A DNA stretch of 16,535 nucleotides from Chryseosolibacter sp964393795 (lineage in GTDB: Bacteria > Bacteroidota > Bacteroidia > Cytophagales > Cyclobacteriaceae), in NCBI GenBank assembly GCA_964393795.1, contig CAYMWA010000076.1, forward strand, positions 1 to 16,535, read 5' to 3'. A program made the position numbers and the translations under genes. The notes beneath the pieces are model-generated. The model made no database searches. It saw only the letters and a program-made list of their open reading frames with translations, and had not been told where the DNA came from. This document shows positions 1 through 7,911 of this stretch, one piece after another (position 1 is the first letter of the stretch; each line of letters begins with the position of its first letter).

Positions 1-812
1 GGTATCAGCACCTGTCGCGCTTCATTATAGTTCCATCTCCGTATGCCGCTGCCTTTGGGCGTATCATAGTTGATCCGTGCGGCGGCGCGGACGAATACCA
101 CCCTGCCCGGAGGAATGGTTCCATTGGACTCAATGGTAATCGTTTGTCCAAGCAAGGAATTAAAGGCTGAACCAGTGTAGTCGATTTTGCTTGACCAGCG
201 TTCGTCGCGTGCGCGATAACCGACAGACGACGAGTAGCTCACAAACAGCTGAATATCGGTGACATTGAGAAAGCTGGAACTGTAGCCTCCCATGGGTTCG
301 ATTTTGGTGCGGAAATCTTCTTCCGACACACCGCGGGTGACGCGTACCTTCGCACGAACCTTGCCGTTGACGACAACAGGTGGCTCCACCCATTCCACCT
401 TAAGGAAAGGCTGCACTTCGAACCGAATGTTGGTCACCCCGTGGATGTCCACCGTCTGTGTTTCATCGGCAACGGGTACACCGCGATCGTCTTCGCGAAC
501 TAATGGAATGAACGGACCGTCGATGCGAACATTGTACGTCCCTTTAAAAAGTCTCGTATTGCGAAACGTACCATCCGGCCGGCAATAGAAGTCAGGATTG
601 AAATCGGGGTTTTCTCCCCAGCTCAGTTCGGTGAGCCGTACGCGTATGCCTTCACCGCCCTGATCCGTAAGCACCGGATCGCCGGTTTCTACATCAACCA
701 CCTCACCCTGTAGCGTTTCCGAAGGCACTTCCTTGTTGTCCAATTCAAAGAGACTGCAGGAAGAGAAGGAAAACAGTGTGAGTACTAGTGTATAAAATGA
801 TATCTTTTTCAT
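1..812 (-). CDS. DUF3823-type SusCD-associated lipoprotein, 3' end cut by window edge
   Basis: The reading frame is open from an ATG at 812 to the window edge, giving 270 codons and no stop. The N-terminus is a lipoprotein signal (MKKISFYTLVLTLFSFSSC) with the lipidated Cys at residue 19, so the product should sit in the outer membrane. The mature start SLFELDNKE, the segment GEGIRVRLTELSW, the segment RPDGTFRNTRLFKGTYNVR and the later VVNGKVRAKVRVTRG match the two-part DUF3823 family as I know it. Members of this family are commonly encoded right after SusD in Bacteroidota glycan-uptake loci. Their exact role is not settled; an accessory part of the SusCD surface complex is an inference. Family members run to roughly 220-280 residues, so little is probably missing. 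It lies 201 bp after susD, a gap filled partly by two heptanucleotide repeat arrays. Confidence 0.82.
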   Translation of the reverse strand, partial: MKKISFYTLVLTLFSFSSCSLFELDNKEVPSETLQGEVVDVETGDPVLTDQGGEGIRVRLTELSWGENPDFNPDFYCRPDGTFRNTRLFKGTYNVRIDGPFIPLVREDDRGVPVADETQTVDIHGVTNIRFEVQPFLKVEWVEPPVVVNGKVRAKVRVTRGVSEEDFRTKIEPMGGYSSSFLNVTDIQLFVSYSSSVGYRARDERWSSKIDYTGSAFNSLLGQTITIESNGTIPPGRVVFVRAAARINYDTPKGSGIRRWNYNEARQVLI

Positions 813-845
813 ATTCTGTAGGTATTAGTTCTTTACTCTGTTACT

Positions 846-891
846 CGTCAGGCGTCGTTCGTCAGTCGTGAGTCGTCAGTCGTGAGTGGTG
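846..891. repeat. Heptanucleotide array, TCGTSAG orientation
   Basis: Degenerate 7-bp units read TCGTCAG, GCGTCGT, TCGTCAG, TCGTGAG, TCGTCAG, TCGTGAG and then a broken TGGTG; most follow in 7-bp phase with one 1-bp slip near 859. It lies in the gap between susD and the DUF3823 gene. The same unit in the opposite orientation forms the array at 964-1012, so the two can pair in RNA or single-stranded DNA. The unit recurs after rplI at 16492-16519. Confidence 0.8.
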
Positions 892-963
892 CGTGCGGCT
901 TATAATAATTCGATTTGTTCGAATCTCATCATGCCTGTAAGCGATTTTGAATAGCACCGGCTC

Positions 964-1012
964 ACTCACAACACACAACTCACAACTCACGATTCACGAC
1001 TCACGACTCACG
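964..1012. repeat. Heptanucleotide array, ACTCACG orientation, abutting the susD stop
   Basis: Seven units follow in perfect 7-bp phase: ACTCACA, ACACACA, ACTCACA, ACTCACG, ATTCACG, ACTCACG, ACTCACG. The susD stop codon (TAA on the minus strand, 1014-1016) begins one base beyond the last unit. It is the inverted counterpart of the array at 846-891. On the polycistronic RNA the two would be the arms of a long imperfect hairpin with a loop of about 70 nt. Confidence 0.85.
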
Positions 1013-1013
1013 A

Positions 1014-3071
1014 TTACCGATTAGGTTGTTGATCAATCACCGGACTCTTCGTCACTTCTCCGCCAGGAATAGCAAAGTAGTAATCCACCACGTTGTATTC
1101 AAATGTCTTCATGCTCACCCATTGGAAATGGGCATCGAAGAAGTACTTCCCGCTTTCGGCCGAAAAGAACGGATACAAGCCGCGGAAACGGTAGCGTGCA
1201 TTGTTGCTGTAGGCGTCCTTGTTCCGGACTTCGCCCCAGAAACCATCGCGACCTTCGTAGTGTTGTACCCTCCAGCGCCGAAGGTCCCACTTCGTTTTTT
1301 GTTCAAAAGCAAGTTCCTTGCGCCGTTCTTTGCGAACGATGTTGCGTCCATCGATGTCGGGGGTAATGCTACCCACGAGCAGTGTGGCCCCTGCCCTTTC
1401 GCGGATGGCGTTTACCGCTTCGGTCGCTACTTGCATCAGGTCTGCTCCGTCGGGAGACGTTTCACCTGCAAGGGAAAGCTCTACTGCAGCCTCTGCGGCA
1501 TTCAACAACACTTCCGCATAGCGCATCAAAATAAAAGGCTGGTCGGATTTACCTTCTCCGGCTTCAAAGGAAGGATCAGGATTCAACCACTTGCGACCGT
1601 ACAATCCCGTCAGGCACGCTTCGCCGTTGTCATAGAAGGGACCGTTTGCGCCTGCAGCCGTCATGTTGCCACCGTCGTAACTCACGATTTCCTGGCCGTT
1701 GCCTTCTCTCGGACTGAGGAAAAGCATCTTAGGTGTTCCGTTGTACGCATCCAGGTGTTGGTAGCGTGTGTCAGCATTTGAGTACGAGTAATCATCAAAC
1801 AAAGGACTGATCGGCTCGGGTCCGGTGTACACCCCCGCACGAATTTCTATCTCCTTGCCCTTGAACTGGTCGCCAGGGAAAATGACGTAGGCACGAAGGC
1901 GCGGCTCCGCGTCCTTAAAAAAGTCCAGCGGTGAATCATACATGATGTAGTCGCCTTCTGTGTTTGACGACCCGGTGGTCACTTTTATCGTTCCGTCCGC
2001 GTAGCGGTCGAAACCTTCAAACAACTCCAAAAAGTCAAGTGTCGGGCATGTACCTGATGCCAGCGGTGCTTTAAAGATGAAAGGAGCGCTGTACGCATCA
2101 TAGCCGTGCGTGAACGTCGGGTACGTGTACTCCTTTACATAGATGTTTTCCGGGCTCGACAGGTCGCTGAACATGTCTACCATGTTTTGATATTGTGCTT
2201 GCGGATCGCCTGCAGCCCACTTTTTCTTGTAGAGCGAATACATTCCGCTCTGAATGATTTCGCGCGCGGCGAGATAAGCCTCGCGGAAATACCTTTTAGA
2301 TGCGGCCTGCCAGGAGTCTTCAGCAAAGCCGATGACACGAACGCCGGTTTTCTGACCGAAACCCGTCAGGCGACCCGTTACCGTTTCATTGTATTTGGCA
2401 ACACTTCCGGCATACAGCATGGCTTCTGATTTGAATGCCAGTGCAACATACTTGTTTGCATATCCGGCCTTCGGACTGATTGGTTGCAACAGCGCAGCCG
2501 CCTGATCGAAGTCGGCGAGCACCTGATCCCATGTCTCTTCTTCTGAAGAACGAGGAATTTCCCAATGATCCTGGTCAGCAGGGTAGTCGATCACACTTGT
2601 CGCCAGCGGCACGCCGCCATAGCGTTTCGCCAGTGCTGTGAACACCATTGCACGGGCGAAGTAGGCCTCACCCAGATAATGATTATAGGTGGCTTCAGCG
2701 AAAGCGTCCTTGTATTCAGGTAGTCCTTCAATGAGGTGGTTCGCATCGCGCAACAGCGTAAATGCGTCACCCCAGTATTCGGTATCCTCGTGCGTAAATG
2801 CGCGGCAGATGCCGTCTCTGTTGAGTGCTTCACCCGTACCTTCGATACCCATGGCACCCAGCCAAGAGTTGTACCTGAAGCCCCAGGCTGCCAGGTATTT
2901 GAAATCCTCAAATGGCATGCGGCTGTACATCCTCGCGAGGTAAACCTCCATGCCCGACTCACTCGTCAGGAGATCATTATCCGTAACGATATTCTTGGGG
3001 GGAATGTCCAGGTCATTACAACCGGCCACCATGAAGAGGCCAATGAGCACTGCTATATATTTCCTTTTCAT
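1014..3071 (-). CDS. susD: RagB/SusD family glycan-binding outer-membrane lipoprotein
   Basis: This 685-residue protein starts at ATG 3071 with a lipoprotein signal, MKRKYIAVLIGLFMVAGC, and a lipidation Cys at 18. SusD hallmarks are the helical N-lobe segment ending YFARAMVFTALAKRYGGVPL (about 137-156), the later LMRYAEVLLNAAEA (about 515-528), and VRKERRKELAFE followed by WDLRRW near 579-600. SusD proteins form a lid over the SusC barrel, bind the glycan at the cell surface and help hand it to the transporter. At 685 residues it is longer than the usual 500-600; extra sequence lies in the C-terminal half, around the Gly/Asn-rich stretch 455-510 and the tail after 605. It follows susC by 40 bp in the same direction, the standard pair arrangement. 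The ligand cannot be read from the sequence; an alpha-mannan-type glycan is inferred from the GH76 gene upstream. Confidence 0.95.
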   Translation of the reverse strand: MKRKYIAVLIGLFMVAGCNDLDIPPKNIVTDNDLLTSESGMEVYLARMYSRMPFEDFKYLAAWGFRYNSWLGAMGIEGTGEALNRDGICRAFTHEDTEYWGDAFTLLRDANHLIEGLPEYKDAFAEATYNHYLGEAYFARAMVFTALAKRYGGVPLATSVIDYPADQDHWEIPRSSEEETWDQVLADFDQAAALLQPISPKAGYANKYVALAFKSEAMLYAGSVAKYNETVTGRLTGFGQKTGVRVIGFAEDSWQAASKRYFREAYLAAREIIQSGMYSLYKKKWAAGDPQAQYQNMVDMFSDLSSPENIYVKEYTYPTFTHGYDAYSAPFIFKAPLASGTCPTLDFLELFEGFDRYADGTIKVTTGSSNTEGDYIMYDSPLDFFKDAEPRLRAYVIFPGDQFKGKEIEIRAGVYTGPEPISPLFDDYSYSNADTRYQHLDAYNGTPKMLFLSPREGNGQEIVSYDGGNMTAAGANGPFYDNGEACLTGLYGRKWLNPDPSFEAGEGKSDQPFILMRYAEVLLNAAEAAVELSLAGETSPDGADLMQVATEAVNAIRERAGATLLVGSITPDIDGRNIVRKERRKELAFEQKTKWDLRRWRVQHYEGRDGFWGEVRNKDAYSNNARYRFRGLYPFFSAESGKYFFDAHFQWVSMKTFEYNVVDYYFAIPGGEVTKSPVIDQQPNR

Positions 3072-3111
3072 CGTCTGATCTGGTTTATGTTTGATAAATC
3101 CTTACCGGGTC

Positions 3112-6100
3112 TTAGAAAGTAGCTGATATACCTACCGTGTACGTTTTGTTCAGCGGGTACAGCCGTCCCAGGTCGCTGTCGGGATGTTCCGGGTCAACGA
3201 ATTTCACATTGGTCATCGTCAACAAGTTGTAGGCGTTTGCAAAGACACGCACATCCAGAGAAGACAATGCACTGACCCTTGGCAAGGTGTAACCCAGTTC
3301 TACACTCTTCAGGCGGAGATAGTCTGTACTGACCCGGTTAAATTCCGAGTTTCCTCTCGGATAGTGTCCTGTATAGCCATAGTAACCACTCACCCACTCC
3401 GTTGCAGGATCATAAGGATCGGCAAGCGGATCCACCGGATGCCAACGGTCGAGATACTGTGTCAGCGTACCCCCTCCGTTGGATCCCCATATCGAATACA
3501 GCGGTTCCCTGTATTCCATGGAGCCCAGCGCTGATCCCTGCAGGAGAAGGCTCAGGTCAAAATGTTTGTATGATCCGTTAAAGCCGAGACTGAAATTCAT
3601 CCAGGGTGTTTGATCGAAAGCAAAGGGATGTTCGTCCAATCCATTGATCTCGCCATCGCCGTTCCAGTCAACGTACTTGTAATCGCCTGGCAACACATCC
3701 CGTTCCTTGTAAATCGGGTATGACCAGATATCTTCCCAGTTCTGATAGCGTCCGGCAGCTTCATAGCCAAACTGTACACCCTGATAGCGATCGTTTAAAT
3801 TGTCGTGACGCCACTGATCATAGGAGTTTCCGTACGGGCCGTTTTGTGTAGCCACCAGGTACTTGTTGCGGGTGATGGTTCCGATCGCTTTCACCTGGTA
3901 GCGGAACTCGCCGATCGTGTTGCGATGGGAAAGTTCGAGATCCAGACCGAACTGGCGGCTGCTGTTCAGGTTCTCCCTGGGAGCCGTTGCGCCTACCACG
4001 GATGGGAAGTCTCCTGTGCGGCGCGAGAACACGCCGTCTACATGACGGTTGAAATAGTCGAGTGAGAAGCCGAACAAGCCGTTCCATCCTTCAAAGTCTA
4101 TCCCCACATCGAACGTCCTGGCCGTGTACCAGGTGATCAGCTCATTCGGGATCGGAAGCCGGTCCACACCATAAATAAACTGCCCGCCAAACATATATCC
4201 TGGTGCATACTGGTTATAGTATCCCTTCTCTGCGTTCCCACCTGCCGCCGGATAAGTATAACCCGCTATCCAGTCGTATGGCGCATCATTGGAATTGACA
4301 AAGTCATCTCCCATTTCTCCGTAGCTTGCGCGAAACTTCAACTGATCAACAAACGACAAGGCCGTGATGGACGTGAAGAACGGTTCTTCCGACACACGCC
4401 ATCCGGCCGATGCTGACGGAAAAAATCCCCACTGATGGCCTGGCGCGAACCGCGACGACCCGTCATAACGAAACTGTCCTTCTACGATGTAGCGATCGCC
4501 AAACGTGTAGTTGAGGCGGCCGATGAGGGAATTGTACGCGAGGTCATACAGGTCATTGAAGCCCGTTGCCATGCCACTGCTCTCCCCTTCCTCGACACCG
4601 CCGAGAAGGTACTCCATCGCGAACGCCAGGTTGCGCTGTGCAAAAAAGTTATCTCCCGTGCGTCGTTGTGTTTCCCAACCTACGAGCGCTTCCACGTTGT
4701 GACGATCATTAAAGCTACGATCATAGTTCAGAATAAACTGTGTGAGCAGCTGCTGCTTGGAATACATCGACCGTCGTATCTGGTTGGGAGAGCTGGAGTT
4801 GTACAGCTTCGATATATATGATTCCGTCAAGGGATCGAAGGCATACTGATAATACTCCCTGCGATAAACATTGTTGTCGTCCTGCCGGTAATCGAACCCG
4901 ATGAGTCCTTTTGCAGACAAGCCCTCGAGTGCAGGAGCAACAGTGCCGAAGTCGTAGTCGAGCGATGCCGAAGACTGAAAGTACTTTTGCTTATACTTGC
5001 GATACCCTGACACATCAGCAGTCATCTTCGCTACCGTGTTCTCCTCCAGGTCCAGCCCTTCATAGCTCAACATCGTCTGGTCTTCATCAGCGTAGGCGGG
5101 GAACAGCACACCCTGCCGCCAATAGTTGCGGATAATGTCGACGGCGCTTGAGTATGGCGTATTGCGCTGGTCTGCCAGCCCGCTCAACTTGAGATCCAGC
5201 TTCAATCCCTTCACGAGCTCCGTTGTGATATTCGAGCGAAGGTTGTACTTGTCGTAGTTGAGGTCACCTGACTTGAAAAATCCCTCCTGATAGAAATAAC
5301 TCCCCGAGATATAATATTGCGTCTTTTCGTTGCCTCCGGAGATACTCAGGTCATGTTGCATCTGAGGAGAGTAGTCCGAGAAGATGAGTGAATTCCAATC
5401 CGTCGTCCGGCGCGTGCCATTGCGGAAGTCTTCAAAATCTTCAGGCTGATAAATGATATTTCCGCCATTGATATCGTTCATCGCCTTTTCGTTATACAAT
5501 GTCATTGTTTGATACGGATCGGCGAGCATTGGCAGTCCGGACGGTCTTTGGAAGGTATACGATCCGTTGTACGACACGCGCGTCTTCCCTTCTTTGGAGC
5601 CCTTTTTAGTTGTGACCAACAGCACGCCGTTGGCACCGCGAACACCATAGATAGCAGCCGAGGCATCTTTCAATGCCGAGATATCTTCAATATCGTTTGG
5701 ATTCATGCGCTGGAACTCCTCCATCGTCCGCGGGATACCATCGATCACGACCAATGGAGCGCCAAAGCCCCGTATGTCGAAGTTGGTGCTGAACGTGCCC
5801 GGCTCGGCACTCCGCTGCCATACGCGAACACCGGCCACGCGACCCGTGAGCATGTTCTGTGGGTTTTCATTTTTTGTGTGAAGCATATCGGCACCTTTGA
5901 TGCTGGCTACCGATCCTGTCAGTGTGACTTTCCGCTGCGTGCCGTATCCGACCACAACGACTTCACCAAGCTGCTGAACATCTGGATGCATCGTCACATC
6001 GATTGTCGACCTTGCGTCGACCGCAATCTCCTGTGAGGCATATCCGATAAAAGAGAACACCAGGACAGCGCTTTCGTCACCGACCTGCAACGTATACTTC

Positions 6101-6369
6101 CCGTCAATGTCAGTCGTTGTGCCCTGTGTAGTGCCCTTGATCACGACATTCACACCCGGTAAACCCATTCCATCTTCAGCCGATACGACCGTACCCGACA
6201 CCGTAATACCCTGAAGATGGGAAACGGCCGATGGAGACAGGAGCACCCCTGCAGTTTCCCTACTGGCTTCCGATGCAAAAGCGGAAGCAAGAAAAACGCA
6301 CTGAGCCAATACGCCATAAAGGACTTGCTTGCTCAACCGTTTTAAAAATTGCCTGTAATTTTTCTGCAT
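3112..6369 (-). CDS. susC: SusC/RagA family TonB-linked outer-membrane porter
   Basis: This 1085-residue protein imports oligosaccharides across the outer membrane using TonB-ExbBD energy. After a signal peptide (cleavage near residues 30-36) there is a carboxypeptidase-regulatory-like beta-sandwich at about 54-128 (GTVVSAEDGMGLPGVNVVIK, then DIDGKYTL), a TonB box around 134-144 (LGEVVVVGYGT), a plug domain with the SusC signature NPNDIEDISALKDASAAIYG at about 223-242 and GANGVLLVTTKKG after it, and then a long beta-barrel ending in a C-terminal Phe as is usual for outer-membrane barrels. There is no room for an N-terminal STN signalling domain between the signal peptide and the first beta-sandwich, so direct ECF-sigma signalling through this porter is unlikely. 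It is preceded by GH76 across an 81-bp gap that holds a strong hairpin, and it is followed by susD. Confidence 0.97.
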   Translation of the reverse strand: MQKNYRQFLKRLSKQVLYGVLAQCVFLASAFASEASRETAGVLLSPSAVSHLQGITVSGTVVSAEDGMGLPGVNVVIKGTTQGTTTDIDGKYTLQVGDESAVLVFSFIGYASQEIAVDARSTIDVTMHPDVQQLGEVVVVGYGTQRKVTLTGSVASIKGADMLHTKNENPQNMLTGRVAGVRVWQRSAEPGTFSTNFDIRGFGAPLVVIDGIPRTMEEFQRMNPNDIEDISALKDASAAIYGVRGANGVLLVTTKKGSKEGKTRVSYNGSYTFQRPSGLPMLADPYQTMTLYNEKAMNDINGGNIIYQPEDFEDFRNGTRRTTDWNSLIFSDYSPQMQHDLSISGGNEKTQYYISGSYFYQEGFFKSGDLNYDKYNLRSNITTELVKGLKLDLKLSGLADQRNTPYSSAVDIIRNYWRQGVLFPAYADEDQTMLSYEGLDLEENTVAKMTADVSGYRKYKQKYFQSSASLDYDFGTVAPALEGLSAKGLIGFDYRQDDNNVYRREYYQYAFDPLTESYISKLYNSSSPNQIRRSMYSKQQLLTQFILNYDRSFNDRHNVEALVGWETQRRTGDNFFAQRNLAFAMEYLLGGVEEGESSGMATGFNDLYDLAYNSLIGRLNYTFGDRYIVEGQFRYDGSSRFAPGHQWGFFPSASAGWRVSEEPFFTSITALSFVDQLKFRASYGEMGDDFVNSNDAPYDWIAGYTYPAAGGNAEKGYYNQYAPGYMFGGQFIYGVDRLPIPNELITWYTARTFDVGIDFEGWNGLFGFSLDYFNRHVDGVFSRRTGDFPSVVGATAPRENLNSSRQFGLDLELSHRNTIGEFRYQVKAIGTITRNKYLVATQNGPYGNSYDQWRHDNLNDRYQGVQFGYEAAGRYQNWEDIWSYPIYKERDVLPGDYKYVDWNGDGEINGLDEHPFAFDQTPWMNFSLGFNGSYKHFDLSLLLQGSALGSMEYREPLYSIWGSNGGGTLTQYLDRWHPVDPLADPYDPATEWVSGYYGYTGHYPRGNSEFNRVSTDYLRLKSVELGYTLPRVSALSSLDVRVFANAYNLLTMTNVKFVDPEHPDSDLGRLYPLNKTYTVGISATF

Positions 6370-6393
6370 ATGGTAAGTGGTTTAATGTTAATG

Positions 6394-6443
6394 GTCCACG
6401 GAAACTTCCGGGAAGTTTCGAACTTCCCGGAAGTTGGGTGGAC
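6394..6443. repeat. Long intercistronic hairpin made of nested palindromes
   Basis: Two 15-base arms, AACTTCCGGGAAGTT (6403-6417) and AACTTCCCGGAAGTT (6421-6435), are exact reverse complements separated by TCG. Each arm is itself a palindrome around one central base. An outer pair GTCCAC (6394-6399) and GTGGAC (6438-6443) extends the stem across a small internal loop. It begins 7 bp after the GH76 stop and ends 24 bp before the susC start. No T-tract follows in either direction, so it does not look like a simple intrinsic terminator. RNA processing or stabilization, or a REP-like repeat, are the better guesses. Confidence 0.88.
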
Positions 6444-6450
6444 ATAAGAA

Positions 6451-7908
6451 TCATTTCTTCTCCAATTGATACTGTGACAACACCGCATATTCGGCGGCGA
6501 ACGCGAAATTGAACATTCCCTCCGTCCGGTTGTTACTGTTGTCGCGGCTCCATCCCACCAGCAGATTGGTGGGAAGAAATCCTTTGTACAGGAAGTGATC
6601 GTATCCGTAGTCAAGATTTTGCTGGAACGACTCCGCATACCCGCCTGCCTTGTTATACGCGGGGTAAACCTCTACGTAAGCGCGCATAAGCACTCCGTTA
6701 AACCAGTTCCGGAACCCACTGATGTCATAGGTGTAGTAGCCCGGATGCGTCTGGCCGAGCTTCGCAAAATATTGAAAGCTGGCGTCCGACAATTTTCTGG
6801 CGTCAATGAGATACATATCTTCACCCGTTGCGCGATACAGATCGCCGGCACCCGAAAGCATCGAGCCGCTGTTGTAGGTGATCGCTGGTCCCACGCGATC
6901 GTAACATGTCTGTCCTTTGCGATACAGGGTACCATCAACCGATTCTGTCTGCGGACTTCCCGGTGAACATCCTCCCATCATATCGTCGTACACACCATCA
7001 CTGCGCAGCAAGTGCTGCTTTTGCCAGGCGTAGATCTTCTTCGCAAAATCAAGGTAGTAGTCGCTCTTCTTGACCTGCATCTCCTTGCGGGTGGTTTTGT
7101 CAGCAGCATCTATGTAGCGGTAGGTCACCTCATCACTTTTGCCCTTGTACAACTCATGTAACCAGACCAGCGGGCTGATCATCGGGCCATTGCTGCAGGA
7201 ATGCTTAGTCACATATCCGGGGCCCCATGGAATACCGCCACGTTCGTTTCCGTTCGCATCGCGGGTGCAGTCCCATCCGTCGAGAACATATTCGGTGAGG
7301 TACTCCGCTTTCTGCAAATACTCATCCTTGCCCGTCACTTTGTAGGCCTCAAGCAGTTCGCGTATGAACCACATCTGGTCATCGTAGACATTTTCGATTC
7401 CCTCGACTTTGGCCGACCCTTTGGACCCGCCGCGGTTGACGCCGTACACAGACCATTCTTTGGTTTGCGTATAAGAGACGAGTTCAAATGTTCCGAGATA
7501 ATAGGCCGCGTTGTCATACAACCTGTGCAGCAATTCCGCATACCGGTCAAAGTGTTCGTCATAGAGTGCCCCGTTGCCGTGTGCTTGTTGTGCTTCAAGC
7601 GCATGAAGGATCGCATTAACCGCTTCAATGGCACTTGTGTACATCCATATGCTACCCTTCTCATCAGAACGGACGCCGGTATACGGGTTGTAATACCGGG
7701 CCATCGCCATGCCATCGCCTGTAAAGTGCGATGCAACGGCATTGTCAGTGAGTTCCATAGCCCGGAGGAGGTTTCGTTCAGAAAGATCTACCTCCTCCGG
7801 CGGTGTTTCGGGCTCCTCTTCCACCGCGGGATCGCTGCAGGCTGTAACAGCCATCAGCAACACCACGCTACACATCACAATTCGAAACAATTCCAAAATA
7901 CCGTTCAT
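6451..7908 (-). CDS. GH76 family lipoprotein, predicted endo-alpha-1,6-mannanase
   Basis: This 485-residue protein starts at ATG 7908 and has a lipoprotein signal ending VTAC (Cys24) followed by an acidic linker rich in Glu and Pro (about 25-45). The rest is an alpha/alpha-barrel of GH76 type. The paired acidic residues in NVYDDQMWFIRELLEAY (near 173-188) correspond to the catalytic Asp-Asp motif of the family. Other family landmarks are GGIPWGPGYVTKHSCSNGP (about 223-241) and TYNSGSMLSGAGDLYRATG (about 343-361), followed by MYLIDARKL. Characterized GH76 enzymes cut alpha-1,6-mannan backbones such as those of fungal mannan; a few members may act as transglycosidases. Lipidation plus the SusCD neighbours suggest action at the cell surface. 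The gene starts only 3 bp after the stop of the upstream lipoprotein gene, so the two are very likely co-transcribed and perhaps translationally coupled. Confidence 0.9.
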   Translation of the reverse strand: MNGILELFRIVMCSVVLLMAVTACSDPAVEEEPETPPEEVDLSERNLLRAMELTDNAVASHFTGDGMAMARYYNPYTGVRSDEKGSIWMYTSAIEAVNAILHALEAQQAHGNGALYDEHFDRYAELLHRLYDNAAYYLGTFELVSYTQTKEWSVYGVNRGGSKGSAKVEGIENVYDDQMWFIRELLEAYKVTGKDEYLQKAEYLTEYVLDGWDCTRDANGNERGGIPWGPGYVTKHSCSNGPMISPLVWLHELYKGKSDEVTYRYIDAADKTTRKEMQVKKSDYYLDFAKKIYAWQKQHLLRSDGVYDDMMGGCSPGSPQTESVDGTLYRKGQTCYDRVGPAITYNSGSMLSGAGDLYRATGEDMYLIDARKLSDASFQYFAKLGQTHPGYYTYDISGFRNWFNGVLMRAYVEVYPAYNKAGGYAESFQQNLDYGYDHFLYKGFLPTNLLVGWSRDNSNNRTEGMFNFAFAAEYAVLSQYQLEKK

Positions 7909-7911
7909 AAG

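Noticed and set aside
908..924. Small dyad ATTCGA/TCGAAT in the susD to DUF3823 gap
   Set aside because: Only 6 AT-rich base pairs; expected by chance in a gap of this size.
846..1012. Possible CRISPR array
   Set aside because: Units are 7 bp in direct tandem with no spacers and with opposite orientation in the two blocks, unlike CRISPR repeats.
1026..1781. A 251-codon plus-strand open frame opposite susD
   Set aside because: It is antisense to a confidently identified gene, has no recognisable domain and is a shadow of the susD codon pattern.
6394..6443. Intrinsic terminator after GH76
   Set aside because: The hairpin is strong but no T-tract follows on the minus strand, so termination here is not supported.
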